Below the pieces are notes generated by a model, which was not told where the DNA came from, searched no databases, and saw only the letters and a program-made list of their open reading frames with translations. Below are positions 45,261 to 57,671 of a stretch of DNA of 64,000 bases, piece by piece. A program made the position numbers and the translations under genes. The stretch lies in NCBI GenBank assembly GCA_003439945.1, contig QVRM01005933.1:1-64000 (forward strand), in the 5' to 3' direction. Each line of letters opens with the position of its first letter. The first letter of the stretch is position 1. Origin of the DNA: Dermanyssus gallinae (taxonomy: Eukaryota > Arthropoda > Arachnida > Mesostigmata > Dermanyssidae).

Positions 45261-46035
45261 AAAACCCCACAAAAAATCAACAAGTGATTCCGGCTCTCGG
45301 TGCATTAAAAATATGTTTCGTGGCGAGCTTGTTGAGGATTTGTGTAACAAACTGTTAAAGTGACATTGCTGCTAGAACTAGATAAATAAAGCTCTTTACA
45401 ACCAACCTACGGTCGGACTCTCCTTGATGTTTGTGGGTGAGATTCTCGGAATTTCATCTTAGGTAATTAATTACTCCAGGGAGACAAATAGGAAATTTTG
45501 CCTACGCTGTTCGTTCAGGTTCACCTGTTTGCTCGAGAACTTTTCCTGCTAAGTTCGGAAACGTCGCACTTTTTGTAGACGTTTTTTTAACAACAAATCC
45601 TTACGATAGCATTGGATGGCCAAGCACAGAACCAAAGTAAGCCATCGAAGTGTCGTAATTTGTTTTTCTAATGCGTTACACGCACTTTCCGAAAGGTCAT
45701 AAATGTATGTGTACTAGCTACCCAGGTCACGTAAGAGTTTCGTTCTCAGATTAATAAGTAAAATTTGTTGTGTGCACGATGTACTTATTGAGTTCGGCGT
45801 GTTCGCAACCCCTAGGAATCCGCGGTACCACCATTGGCGTTCGTCTAGTCTACAGTGTTGAACAGCCAGCCTGCTATGCTTGATTTGCCGGTATATCGCA
45901 AAATTAGATTCAACTAGTATTGTACTAATCAATTACAAAAGCACCTGTTTTGTATAGATATATATACTTGATCGGACTAAACATTTTTTAAGTTTAGCAA
46001 TTGACATTAGAAGCACACGCTACGCAGTTCTATAT
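45261..46035. other. Non-coding part of copy B
   Basis: 45770-45960 matches 5430-5590 in copy A. The rest shows nothing recognisable. Confidence 0.5.
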
Positions 46036-46578
46036 ACAAGGTGTTTCAGGAATATTTGGAGAGCGATATAAGGACTTATAGAGCTTGTAGAGGTGTAGAG
46101 AGAAGTCTTGCTTTAGAGTGAGAGTGAAATTACTACAATTTGTGATACTAGTGTTTTTGCCCGATATAGGAGCACAGAATGTGCAATTGCGAGACAACCA
46201 CGACAAGTCCTCCTATACAGAAACTAAGCATGCCGTCGTGTTTGCGAGATATTCTGCTTCCATCCGAAGAACATATAACGCCGGCCAGAAGATGCGACAT
46301 GGTCCTTTAGAACAGAATTCGCAGAATTTAAGTCATTTTATTAGCGTTTATACGTGATTGCGAATCAAATTTTTTTTTAGAAGGGCATGTCAAGATTGGG
46401 TGCATCTTTGGAAGAAACAGAAAAAGCCAAAAACACCAGTGCCACAAATTGTAGTAATTTTACTCTCAATCTGAAACAAGAGTTCTTAGAGACCATGTTC
46501 CATTGGAAATAAGCATTTGCTTTAACGAGGTCTACAATTCCATATATCGCTCTCGAAATATTCCGGAAACACCGTGTG
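46036..46578 (+). mobile_element. Foldback MITE with long inverted repeats
   Basis: The left end reads CAAGGTGTTTCAGGAATATT and the right end, reversed, ACGGTGTTTCCGGAATATTT. Pairing continues inward through GAGAGCGATATA and, after small gaps, through AAATTACTACAATTTGTG at 46126-46143 and 46442-46459. The arms are therefore roughly 125-155 bases of a 543-bp element. There is no transposase; the only internal frames are short. TA-rich sequence flanks it. It is absent from the matching place in copy A, so it inserted after the duplication or was lost there. The tip sequence suggests a Tc1/mariner-like mobiliser, which is inference. Confidence 0.85.
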
Positions 46579-48036
46579 TAGCTGCAGTATCCTGCTCACA
46601 TTAGGAACGACATCCTTTTGTTGCGCCTGGTTACCGCTTTGTTTTTCTATTTTCTTTTTTCTCGAGCACGATCTTTGGCACTCTTTCGAGAGAAATTGGC
46701 TGACATGGCGAAATGATTAGAATGATTTGAGATGCGAACGTCGGCAACAAGTGCCACGTGCTCAACATATCGTGCAGGTGCACGTTGAGCTTCAGGATAT
46801 GCGCTTCACCCAACAACATTTGAAGTTGATGCGGCTTCATCGTCGTCGTCGTTGTTATGTTGGCATACAATGCAACAATATCTGTTTGTGTTCGCTGAAA
46901 GGCACTATACTGAGCCTGCCTTTGACAATGGTGTAGCCGTCGACGGTGACTTTACAAACGACCAATTTGATTGACCAGTGTGACGCTGCTTTGAAAATTG
47001 ACGTGTAGCCTGTTTTGTTTAACAAATTTAAGTTGCTAAACAAAACACGCTTTAGACTTATGACAATAAACGTGTCCTAACAAGCCAGTCGTTACTCCGT
47101 TCTCTGAGCGGAACTGCAAACCGTTCGAAAATTTCAACCACTAAGATACGATTGAACTTTCAGCACGGTCGCATCACGTTTGTTTATAGACTCGTATTGC
47201 GATATCTCAAAAAGATCCAGCGTCTCCATAGTTATGCTTTTTACATCATGTGTAACCTTCGAAACGTGTAATGGAGATTCTGATGCCAACTCTGGTGTTA
47301 TGAGTGCCAACCGGTTTTGGAACTTATATTTGCGCTGTACTAGGTCTTCTATGAATGAATAACATAACTGAATATCCATTTTGGCACGAGAAAGAGGTTA
47401 ACTGCGCTTTAGTGTGGTGCCAATTTGGTGGTTGTCTTATCTGCCATTTTTTTACGGTGAATCATCCTTGCACTGTGAATAGTAAGGTACCACATACTCC
47501 AGCGATCAATCGTTTAGCTCCAGCGAATATAGAAAACTTTAAATGGGCCTTGATTGAGGTGTGCGAGACAAGATAGTGGCGAAATTGCAGCGGCGTCGCA
47601 CCGTTTGTGATGAATTCGCTTTCCAACCTGAAATGCATGCCATGTTTTTTTAGCGTCTCTTCAACATATTTCACGAACTCGAGTGGTGACCGTTGGATTT
47701 GTTCTTTTATTAAGCGCAAAACGTCCTCTTCAAGCAAAGAGAGTCCACCGGGACTTGGTTCATCGTCCAGGTTAAAATGTATACTACGTTGTTCATGCGT
47801 TCGTTGATTAAGTCGTCCCTGAAGATTGACAAGCCACAGGGGCGTCGGAATCCTTCCGGGACCCGTACAGCAAAGCATTTCGAATTTGTACTTTTTCATT
47901 CTCCATTTCTCCGACTTCTCACAAAGCAAATAAGTCTTCGGCACTAAAGTAGAGCTTACCAGCAGATACCACAATGGCCGCTCTATTATAAACGTTTTAT
48001 TCTTCCCATGCTGATGATGCAAGAACTTTGAAATCC

Positions 48037-48064
<28 letters not shown>
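46579..48064. other. Non-coding part of copy B
   Basis: Shared with 5740-7265 of copy A. This includes the site near 47920 where copy A has the mariner. A (TA)n run at 48040-48070 closes it. The 186-codon minus-strand frame (48022-47462) is not maintained in copy A, and I do not call it. Confidence 0.6.
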
Positions 48065-48072
<8 letters not shown>

Positions 48073-50716
48073 TTCGACTTCGTTATGCAATGTTCTAGAT
48101 TTCGGAGTTACGTCCAACGGCCATGTCTAGTTAGGTTCAGAGTCATTTTAGCGGTAAGAACGAAGCCCATACGAGCTGCAGTTTCGGAGCACAACACAAT
48201 ATCCGTAGTGATAGAGCACTGTGATCAAACGCTTGAGTGAGAATAAAGTTTATGTTTACGTGAATTCAGTTAATTTTCTCTATGTGTGTTTTCTATGTTC
48301 CTAGACCTATGTTTGTATGATTTAATTAGGCGACTCTATTACTTGATGTTTAGCCATCGGAGCATTAGGTTCATACCACGTGAACTGGATAGGAAAGACA
48401 GGTCAACAGAGTCTCGGTTCTGTGAAGGTCGTGAGCCAAGTGGCACACTGCTGTAGAAGAACATTAGCATCATAGAATGCAGGAGTCCCATCTCGTACAG
48501 AAGCTGCGTAAATGCATAAAATCTACAGTGCTTGCTCAAACAGAAAACTGATTCACCATTTGAGAGCTAACAAATCATGGATGCAGATCGACCTACTGAA
48601 TCCAGCGAACCGTAACAAAACGTTGGGCTGAATGACAGTGACATCTTTGACTCGAGATCCTCAAGAACATCAGCGAAAGCAAACGTGACGAAACAAGTTT
48701 GTTCCCTTGTTTGCCGGTTCTACCTTGTATGCGTGCAGCTCGGATTAAATATCTGCGAACACAGGGTATCGAAGCTGGAAAAAAGAGAATTCAGTGTCAG
48801 TGCCGGTTTCGTTCCTCCTAATGAGCGACTAAGTGTTCAAGGTAGGCGGTCGCCGGTCGTCCGCGTAGAGCCACAATGACGTGCCCTGGTTATCAACAAT
48901 ACATTCGCCAAGCCATACCTCGTAAGTCTGCGACACAAGGAGCAGCAAACAAGGTGCAACGTCGTGCTGACGAAGCTGACGAAATAGGTTGGTAAAGAGT
49001 AGACAGATTGACTCGTATCTTTCTAGCTCGACCTGAAAAGCCTATGTCATACACACAAAGACGCGTCATTCGACATCGTCACGCATGCCATGTTCGTTCC
49101 GTATTTCCTTCTTCGTTCAAAACCAATTCCCGCTCTTGCTCTGAAGATCTGCTTGCAGCTTTAAGAAGTAGTAGTAGTAGTAGCCAAATCGTCAATCATA
49201 GTGCGTGCTTAGTGCCCCATCTCCTCGCCTCATCGTGAGGAGACTGGCCCTTTCCCACGGAGATGGTACGTGGTGGTGGTGGTGGTGGTGTCGTGCTGTT
49301 GTTTAGCCACCATGATGAGTATGATGGCTCTCTGCCGCTATGTGAGAACAGCACGACAAATTTTGACGATGATGACTGGCTGATAGTTCGTCGCGTGATG
49401 GTGCTGGCGTGCCCAACGCGTGCCCATGCTCGTACCATACCGCCAACGGTACCCATGGTACTATACCGTCAACGCAACGCGGCCGTCACCAGCGCCACAG
49501 ACACTGCAGAGGTCACACTGGCCGGCCCGTTTCTCTCCACCCACGGGCGGCAGCAGCAGCAGCGGCCGCACGACCGAATGTTGCCGAGCAAACGGGCCAG
49601 AGGTGGTGCACATTGCCCACTTCTGTTACTCCATCTTGTTGAGACGGGCGCGTTAAGGGGGCGCTCCTGTCGCTTCGACACAATCGCCTGCTCTCTGGCG
49701 ACTGATTGACCCCTGACCGTCCGGCAGGTAGAGAGGTAGGCCAGCCAGCCAGTCAACCAACCAGTGAGCGAGGTTGTTCTTTTGTTCTCTCCCCGAATTG
49801 CCGGGGTATTATTCCCTATTGGTACAACGACGACAGCAGAGTGACGAATCAGGCACGCTCGAGGATAGCGCACGACGCGATGGTGGCGCCACGGAGCGTG
49901 AAGTGTCGCCAGCGGCGGCACCGCGGCGGGCCAATTGTGGATCGTTCGTGAAGTGATAATAGTGGTAGTAGTAGTAGTAGTAGTAGTGAGTAGCCGTAAC
50001 AGTAATAGTAATGGTAGTAGTTAGTAGTAGTAATTGATGGTACAAGTAGAGAAGTGCAACACCAATTGTCGAACACCCACCATCTACTCGCGCGTTTTCT
50101 TGCACACTCCGAATACTGCTGGCAGGTGAGGGAGGCGAGGCGGGTCACATTGTTGACGCTAACGTCATCTGCGGCGGTTACGTGCCGACCAATCAGCGAC
50201 CATGGATTGATTTGAGTCGTCGTCGTCGTCGTCATCGTCGAAAGTGCCGTCTTCGTAACATCATCATTGAAGTCGTGACCGAGTACTGAGTAACAACTCT
50301 AGCTACTGAAGCATGAGAGAGCTGCTCAGAAGCCTCGTCTACTACTGTCGCTGTTGGGTCGGACTGCTCGAGCAGTTTTGGAGGAGTCCAGAGACTGCTG
50401 CTGTCGCTGTTGCTGCTGCTGGAATCGACGTTTCGTGTCCCGCCCGTGTCCTGTTGAAGACAGACCTGATGAGGACATTTCTCATCATTTATTCTCGTCC
50501 CAACGAGAGACGAGCAGACATGGCCGCAACTCTGCTCGTTTTGCCCAAAGGTGCTCATCTTCAAGTCGGCGCTCATTCAGTCTCCGCTCATCTGCTGCCT
50601 GCCTGCCGCCGCTTGACCTCAACTCAAGGCTTGCCTCGGCAATTTTTGACCGTAAGTCGCAGCTAGCAGCATGGTTTGGAAACCGCGTCGGAGCTCGCGT
50701 CGGTGACGCTAACAAG
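48065..50716 (+). promoter_or_regulatory. Conserved 5' region / probable untranslated first exon(s), copy B
   Basis: Counterpart of 10370-13431. Trinucleotide runs are shorter here (for example five TAG units near 49167 and no long GAC run). The conserved core around 49600-49700, with AGGGGGCGCTC, is nearly the same. Donor-like sites are kept: TTGACC/GTAAGT near 50652 and CTAACAAG/GTAT at 50716. Open frames across it change between copies, so it is not coding. Confidence 0.5.
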
Positions 50717-52141
50717 GTATAAGTTTACTCATTTGTTCACATTCTGTTGCTGTTACTGTTGCTCTTGACTCCTGTTGTTATTGCTATTGCTGTTGTTGCG
50801 GTTATTGCTGTTGTTGCGGTTATTATTGCTGTTGTTGTCGCTATAGTTGTTCATATCGCTGGTGCTTTTCGTTTCGTCTCCGCTTGTCCGCTGTCGTACC
50901 GTACACCATCCTATGTGATGATGGCACGCTAATGCCGTGTACCTCTGCATCGAGGGCCGCGCTCTCCGGCATCCTGCAACCAGCTCGTTTGAGTAGCGGC
51001 CAGCGGTACGAGCTTTGTACGAGCGCCGCAACAATCATGTACGACACAGGAGACACGACAGACAGGACACATGTCAGGACGTATGACGGCCAATCATGCA
51101 TGCACGAACGGCGTGCCATTCACGCGTGCTGCGTTTAGATGATGAAGTTCGTGATGTTCGCGGTCGTGCATTTAGCACAGCTAGCGCATCCGTCAGGTAC
51201 TATATTCTGTCGGCCAAAACTACTGCTTCGTATAGCGCTACAGGTGTTTTTATTTTGCAGAGTTTTAGGTATGTAGTCGCTGCTGCTTGGTGACCATTTC
51301 TGATCATATGAATTATGTCTGCCAAATATCTGCCTAGCCTGCTGTAGTCTGTTCTAGGTACGTCATATGCACATTTAGTAAAAGTGGATGAACGCGCCGT
51401 ATTGCGTTCTAGTGTTCCTGGTACGCTCCGCGATTCGAGCTTTATATACATCCGCAAGACAGTGGAAGCAGACGGGGCAAATAGTGTGTTTTAGCCAAGT
51501 AGGTCGAGAGCATAGTTTGTTTGCCGCTTTCATGTGTGCGTATACGCAGTAACGTACCGAGCGGGGTGGGTAAAAGCACACATTATTACATAGATTCACG
51601 TTGGGTAATTAGTAATCATCATCGTCGTCATTATCATCGTTATCATAGGTTAAATATATGTAACCCCCAAACTTTACGACGGATAACATTACTTTTTTTT
51701 TTGAGTAAACATTACCAGGGCAGTTAATTTGAATGAACTATAATAATATTCATAATAATAACATTACTTGTGGTACTGAAAATTATTTATTTGTATATAT
51801 ATACAGAGAGTGAGAGGGAGATAAAGATGGAAAGAAGAAAAAGCTTTTAAAGAAGTTGACAACTTGATCGCGTCCGCAGAGCAGCAGGTTGCATGTGTGC
51901 ATTGTAGTTGTGCAAATCGACACGCTTCTCGGCAAGGGAATGTGCGCTCTCCACTGTGGGTTGAATCAAAATCCCTGTGTCATTCCATTACATCGATTCA
52001 ACTAATGCACGTAGCACAACCGCCGCTTCACTCAGCATACACACACACAATGACTTGGCGTTTGTCCCAGCAGTCTTGTAGGAGCAATTTTGCTCCACAA
52101 GTAAAGTGCGTAGTATTCGGTAGGATGTCAGCACGCAAAGC

Positions 52142-52203
<62 letters not shown>

Positions 52204-52519
52204 GTATTGGGGTGCAGCATGTAAATATCTAACGCGCTCGTATCTAGGTGTGCAACAGGTAGTACAGAAAGTGTTCTTACGCAATTAGGACACGTAGGGT
52301 GAGCATATAGCCCCCGCTTTTTGAATAGTCTTAAAGAATGTGAATTTGTGAATTTTATCTGAATAATGGGTTCGTCATAATAGTTGAATATATATATATA
52401 TATATATACAAAAAGGAAAAGAGAGAGAAATGTTATTCTGATTTGCAAGAAAACATTCGCTCTGATATGTGTTTTTACTGCAATGACCGTAGTCCTCGTT
52501 ATTTGTGCTCTTGTCTTTT

Positions 52520-52815
52520 TTAACGCTCTGTTAACCACATTTTTTACGCTAGTAATGGGCTAAGTTGCCTGTTGCACGATGTACTCTAATTGCATCATCT
52601 TCATTGCGTTCTCGTTACTGGATTGTGTATATAGGCTTTCTCCAGCAGAGGTAGCATGTAGCAGCAGGGCAATGACAACTACGTCCAACACCAAATACAA
52701 CCAGCAAGGCCGGGGCTCGAACTTGCGATTGTTTTGCTAACCGTGGTTGCCATGGCAACGCCCCGTTTCGAACGGTGCGTTAGCCGTCTAAGCTACCGCC
52801 GCTACAAAAAACAAT
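52520..52815 (-). repeat. SINE family 3 (tRNA-derived), inserted only in copy B
   Basis: On the minus strand it begins GTAGCGGCGGTAGCTTAGAC. The A box TAGCTTAGACGG is a perfect match, and the B box AAGTTCGAGCCCC lies about 65 bases further on. The minus-strand 3' end has an A run (the T run at 52518-52523 on the + strand). Copy A is continuous across the site (about 15585), so this is a polymorphic-type insertion after the duplication. The spacing between boxes is too long for a real tRNA. Confidence 0.8.
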
Positions 52816-54661
52816 AGTAACTCTCGTTACTATTGATTTTTATGTTCTCTATTCTTTCTCGTTGTTGCAGGTAATTTGCAGAGATCAAGAGTTCACGACC
52901 TTGTTTTTCGGTTTTGTCTCATTTTGCATGATCGTCTAAAACTAATAAAAATAAAGAACTACGCAAAAAACGAGATTTGTTCTAAGTGCAATTTGTTTGT
53001 AAAATGTTAATAAAAACATAGTTGTCTAAGATAAATCACTATATATTTTTTGCGCAAATTATTAAATGTACTTTTAATACAAATTTTAGACTAAAGACAA
53101 TAGCGTCAATATTGTTGTGACATTTTTGTGCAGTATTAAAAAAAATTAATACGTGCTATTATTTTAACGATTGAGCTGTTATCGGCGGCCAAACATATCT
53201 ATATTCAATTTGTTTTGTTTTAATATTATATTTAAATCTTATATGCAAATGTTTGAATACGAAGTTTGTCCGAAATTCTTGACCGTGTGGTGCACAGTCT
53301 CCGCAAAAATATTATTGTTCGTATCTTAATAGCCTTCATGCAGGACATAAGATTAAATTATTGCTTCTTGACGTAAGTATAATTATAAACTGGCTAAATT
53401 ATTGTAAACAATAACGGGTAAATCGCATCAAAACGTCATCGTGCCCTTCCGCACCTTCTTCACTAGATAAAAAATAATGTGCTTACACATTCGAATTTTG
53501 AATACCAATGCAACACAAAGTTGCGCTATTAAATTGTTTCGTGGATCTTGCCACCGGAGATGTGATAAAAACAAATAATGAATCGAACCCAAGGCTTACT
53601 AACACGTCAGGGTCATTTTTACCGGGTCACAAAACCAAGTTACTTAAATAAAATAAATGTGTATTTGTTAGTGCTAGCAAGTTGGTGGACGCTGGGCTTG
53701 CTTAAAAAGGAATGCATGCAATATTCAATATAACTTGAATATCAGCAGTAGCTGTTGCTACTACTCTAATTACTCTAATCGATATTTTTCCTGTTTCTTT
53801 AAAGATTGTTAGTGTCGTAAACGCTTTGCTATTTAGATGATGTATTAGTTACATGGTTTACTAAAAGGGTTGGTTACTAGGTTTGTTTGACTCTTATTAC
53901 TTATGCATTTGTCGTTTTCATGAGTGTTATTTTTGCTGCCCGTCTGTTTAGAGCCAATAGTGTGAAATGCTACCTCACAAACAATTACAGGAACCAATCG
54001 ACGTAACGTTACACATGTGGATTCAATTTTACAGGAGTTCCCGAATCGCAGGGGACAACACCGGGCGCGCCCCGGACAAACGAAGTCTCAGTCAGACACC
54101 AGTTATGAAGCCGATGTCTGATCTACAGTGTAGATGAACTGGTTTAGAAGCCGATCGTGGTGGGTCGTAAGGAAGCAGCTCTTTACGTTTCTTTACGATT
54201 TGTTAGCAAAAGTCCTGCGATTTAATGGGTACCCCTACTCAAAATGGCTGCGTTATCGGTGGAGCAATAATTAAATCCGTTTCTTGTCTTGCTATTCCTT
54301 TCCAGGGGCACTAGTGCTCACCAGAAGACAGAAAGCGGCCAAGATTTAAAAAGAGTCCGTTCGAAGTCATGAACGTTTACGCATGCATGCGTCGGATATA
54401 CCTTTTGTACGCCAGCAAGCATGATTTTGTGTCCAAATTGCATGATTTCCACGGTCAGGTGTTGGTGATTTTATCCGTCTCTTTCTTTCTGTCCCACATT
54501 ATATAATCGGCCCCGACAAGTTCGTTGCCTCTCGCCCTGGCCCGTTTGTTTTATACCCGTCATGCACCTTTATCTGCCCTCAACCACTTCGTCTGGACCC
54601 TAGGAATGATCTTAAATCTTGCATCGAAACTACTGGCCTCTTTCTGAGTTGTCAGAAGACG

Positions 54662-54662
<1 letters not shown>

Positions 54663-54746
<84 letters not shown>

Positions 54747-54747
54747 T
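54663..54747 (+). repeat. Long (TTA)n microsatellite
   Basis: About 28 TTA units. Copy A has only two or three at the matching place (about 16625). It produces a false poly-Leu reading upstream of exon 1. Confidence 0.92.
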
Positions 54748-54985
54748 ATCGCCTATGTTTCTGCAAAGCTTGTTATTTTTGTTGGGCACCTATCAACTTA
54801 TAAACTCCGTCACCAAGGACATGTACAATTTTTGTGTTTTATTTACTGCATGCTTGTCTCCGCCTCACACAGAAACACGAACACACACACACACATATAT
54901 AAATATATATATACATCTATAATGTTTTCACTGTCATTGATGCTTGTGTTCATGCCGCATTTCTGTTGCTTGCTATGTACGGTAG

Positions 54986-55427
54986 CGCTGCGGCACGTAA
55001 TGAGAGGAGCTACGGCCTCGCCGTCAACGACATCGGCGACGTCAGCTGAGACGTCAAGTCCAGCCGCCCGATCGGCAGTTCCGGGCGGCGCGACTACGAC
55101 AGCAGTCTACGTCGTTCGACGCGATTCGAGTTCGCCGATGGCCGCGGTCGTGAGGAACCGCTCGGACAGAGCTCTAGTGCCGGTATTTACCTCAACTCCG
55201 GTGGCCTGCTCCCCGCTGGCGACGGCACCTTCATCGGCCCCGCCTTCATGCGCTAACGCGGCAAGCCCTTCAACTACGACGACGCAAGGCTGTAGTACCA
55301 ATAGCGGAGCGTATGGAGGTGATGCTAGCAATGTTCGTACTACTACTACTACTTCTAGTAGTAGCAGTAACAGCACCATCACTCTGGCGCCTTTCATTGA
55401 GCAGCTCAGCGATCGTAGTAACTTCAA
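54986..55427 (+). CDS. Zinc-finger gene copy B, coding exon 1 (Ser/Thr/Ala-rich, open)
   Basis: Same acceptor (GTACGGTAG) and phase-2 donor (CAA/GTGGGT) as copy A. The frame is open throughout, including SGAYGGDASNVRTTTT, where copy A has its frame break. It ends PFIEQLSDRSNFK before the fingers. In-frame Thr/Ser repeat lengths differ from copy A. This is the better reference for the exon-1 product. An upstream start codon or further 5' coding exon cannot be excluded. Confidence 0.68.
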
Positions 55428-55525
55428 GTGGGTAGTTACCACACACACGTGTATATATATATATATATATATATTATATGCAGTATAAATGGTGTACAAA
55501 AAACAACTTTGTTTCTAAATATTGA

Positions 55526-55569
<44 letters not shown>

Positions 55570-56625
55570 ACGACCGTCTATGATAACAGGCAAAAACATC
55601 AAAGAATTTCAAATTTTGCCACAAAATTGTGTGACTGTAACGTTCAGGCAAACCATTTCCAGCACTTCCAACAACAACGTAAAGTTTGCCTGATCACATC
55701 AAATAATGTTTCGTCCATTGGATGGGAAGAGGGTCGGAGAACGCCTATTAGCTACGTTCCGCATAGTGGTCGTGAGAGTTAGGGTCAATTGCCGTGCTTT
55801 CAAACGGGTTTGCTTTGTTTAGCGGTACACCGTATAAGGAATCCGTGATTCCGGCTTTCATATGTAAGGTTTTTGTTGTCGCTCGTGGTTTTGATTGCAC
55901 AATGGCCTTCTTCGTTTTGTGGTCCGTAGAAACGAATTCTGTCCATCTTTATTTATTCTCTTATTGCCATTTTCACGCCTCTTTTCCTGATACTTACATC
56001 GTATAGCTTTGCCATATGCCCCCGCAGTAAAATTTGTAGCAAGTAAGATAAGGCATGATGTCTGATTCGCATAGCTTGAATGCTATATGCGGCTTATGAG
56101 TGTAACATTTGCGCAAGTAATGTAAATTATGTTGGTATCTTCCAAAATTGTGGCACTGGAGTGCGTGAGCGCCAACCTGCCTATAGCGAATCTCAGTAGT
56201 GCATCCTGATCACCCGCTCATCGGTTAAGCACACTATCGTCTAATGTAGCTTTTTATCACATAGGACAAGCCAGTCTATATTGGTAGGCCCTCGTTCGAC
56301 TCGTACCTGACGTGCGACAAATAGAGTATCATTCGCTAGGTAGATTGAGGAAGAAAAGACATATTTGACGTAATTGGCATGGTCAAGCATGCTTGAATTT
56401 ACTCTTGGACAAAATACGCTCCTGTCAGTACCAAGCCATTTCTTAGATGAGATAGCCTGGAATACAGATGTCATAATGTTTGTTTAAACGGGCTTTCGTG
56501 ACGTAGTCTAATTAGAGACTAAAAAGGCCGCTCTATATCAACTAAAAAAATGTAAATTGCTAGGACACTTTTATGTACGCTCTAACAACCGAAGGAAGTC
56601 AGCGTAACGGATTGTGGTTTTTTAT

Positions 56626-56832
56626 TGGGGGGCTGGATGTTACTGCACCATTTTTTTATACTGAGACATCCGTGCTTCCCGTTCTTTATCCAATGATGGC
56701 CAATTATGATTTACTCCATATTGACCTCGTCTAAATTGAAAACCATGAAAACCAATTTACAAGTCGCCGGTCCAGGTCGAACGCTGTCAAACGCAAGGAA
56801 ATGGCTTTGCCACTAAGCCACTTTACTCGGTT
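56626..56832 (-). repeat. SINE family 1, complete copy in copy B
   Basis: This is the reverse complement of the element at 33691: a G run at 56626-56632 (poly-C end), AATTGGTTTTCATGG in the body, and the head GTGGCTTAGTGGCAAAGCC. Its truncated ortholog lies at 21158 in copy A. Confidence 0.85.
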
Positions 56833-57164
56833 TGCTTAGCGAATGACCAAATGAGCGCATAAAAATTCAAGTAGTACCTGCCTATTTGGCGAATAGTTAC
56901 GTTCTTCTTGCAGCAGCACACATACTGGAAACAGTACATACACATCTTGTTGCGTGAAATTAAAGTGATTTTATGTTACGTTAAAGTCACGCTTTATTGT
57001 GAGACGTAACTGCGGATTCATGCTTTCGTTATGTGATGGACCGAGCTTCTGCCTAATGGACGGTGAAGTTTTTGGATGCTTTACCTTTATCGTGCTCATA
57101 TCTCATTACAAAACGTTGAAATCTCAACGCGCATCCATTTACTGTTTTTGACCCGTCGAAATGT

Positions 57165-57300
57165 CGTCGAGTCCGGTGGCGTGGTGCATTCGCGTGCGCC
57201 TTGCAACCGTAGGTGAAACATTGGCATAGTATCACAAAGCAATGCGATTGCAGTCCCGCGGACGTTAATATTGACTGAGGGTCAGTCCGAAAAGAGGACC
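57165..57300 (+). repeat. SINE family 2, copy B
   Basis: It has GTCCGGTGGCGTGGTGCATT, then the shared AAGCAATGCGATTGCAGTCC tail. The B-box part is deleted relative to 42166. It is orthologous to the copy at 21580. Confidence 0.75.
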
Positions 57301-57593
57301 CTAAGTGTATTTGTGTATTTGTCCGCTGAGACTGACTGAGACAAATTATTTGTATTGAATTTTTACGACTATCGCCAACAATAGCCATTTTTGTGCTAAA
57401 AAAAGTGATTTGCTTGCATCTGGCAGCTAGATGTTAATTTCCTTAATGAAGCGGACCTGGAAGATACTTAAACCAGCCACATTACTCAGTAAACGAACTG
57501 GATAAGAAAATTACACAGGTTGGAAGGCGCACAATGTGCGGTGATCGCCTTATTCTCAGAAAACATACTTTCAACTATTTGTTCTTTTTTCAG

Positions 57594-57671
57594 GTTTTTG
57601 TGTAACCGCTGTAATTTCATGGCGAAATCGCGTAAGCAAGCTTTGGAGCACCAATACAAGCATTTGGGAAA
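57594..57671 (+). CDS. Zinc-finger gene copy B, coding exon 2 (first C2H2 finger)
   Basis: A 78-bp exon, same borders and phases as copy A. It reads FLCNRCNFMAKSRKQALEHQ then YKHLGK, so both Cys and both His with the C-x2-C-x12-H-x3-H spacing are kept. Nine bases differ from copy A. Seven of them change residues (four changed: two near the zinc knuckle, one basic-to-Ser, one Glu-to-Gly in the linker) and two are silent. The intact ligands suggest the finger was under selection for at least part of its history. Confidence 0.87.

Larger units (their letters stand above)
50717..54985 (+). other. Putative intron with microsatellites, copy B
   Basis: It aligns in blocks with 13432-16998. Runs of TA lie at 52142-52201 and 52386-52408. 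Copy-B-only insertions are a SINE at 52520-52815 and AT-rich sequence at about 53000-53820 in which I recognise nothing. No coding sequence is supported. Confidence 0.6.
55428..57593 (+). other. Intron 1 of copy B
   Basis: TA runs lie at 55451-55478 and 55528-55562. The stretch 55570-56620 is unassigned and has no counterpart in copy A, where three LINE fragments occupy the place. SINE families 1 and 2 follow. 56833-57164 matches copy A. It ends with a pyrimidine-rich TTCTTTTTTCAG. Confidence 0.65.

Noticed and set aside
47462..48022. 186-codon minus-strand frame in copy B
   Set aside because: The aligned part of copy A (about 6950-7270) is interrupted, and no domain is recognisable.
49809..51138. 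Frames of 90-130 codons in the copy B 5' region
   Set aside because: Indels relative to copy A are not multiples of three, so this is non-coding sequence.
54619..54985. Open frame beginning with a long poly-Leu run upstream of exon 1 in copy B
   Set aside because: It is the (TTA)n microsatellite and intron read in frame; copy A has no such run and an acceptor site precedes the conserved exon.
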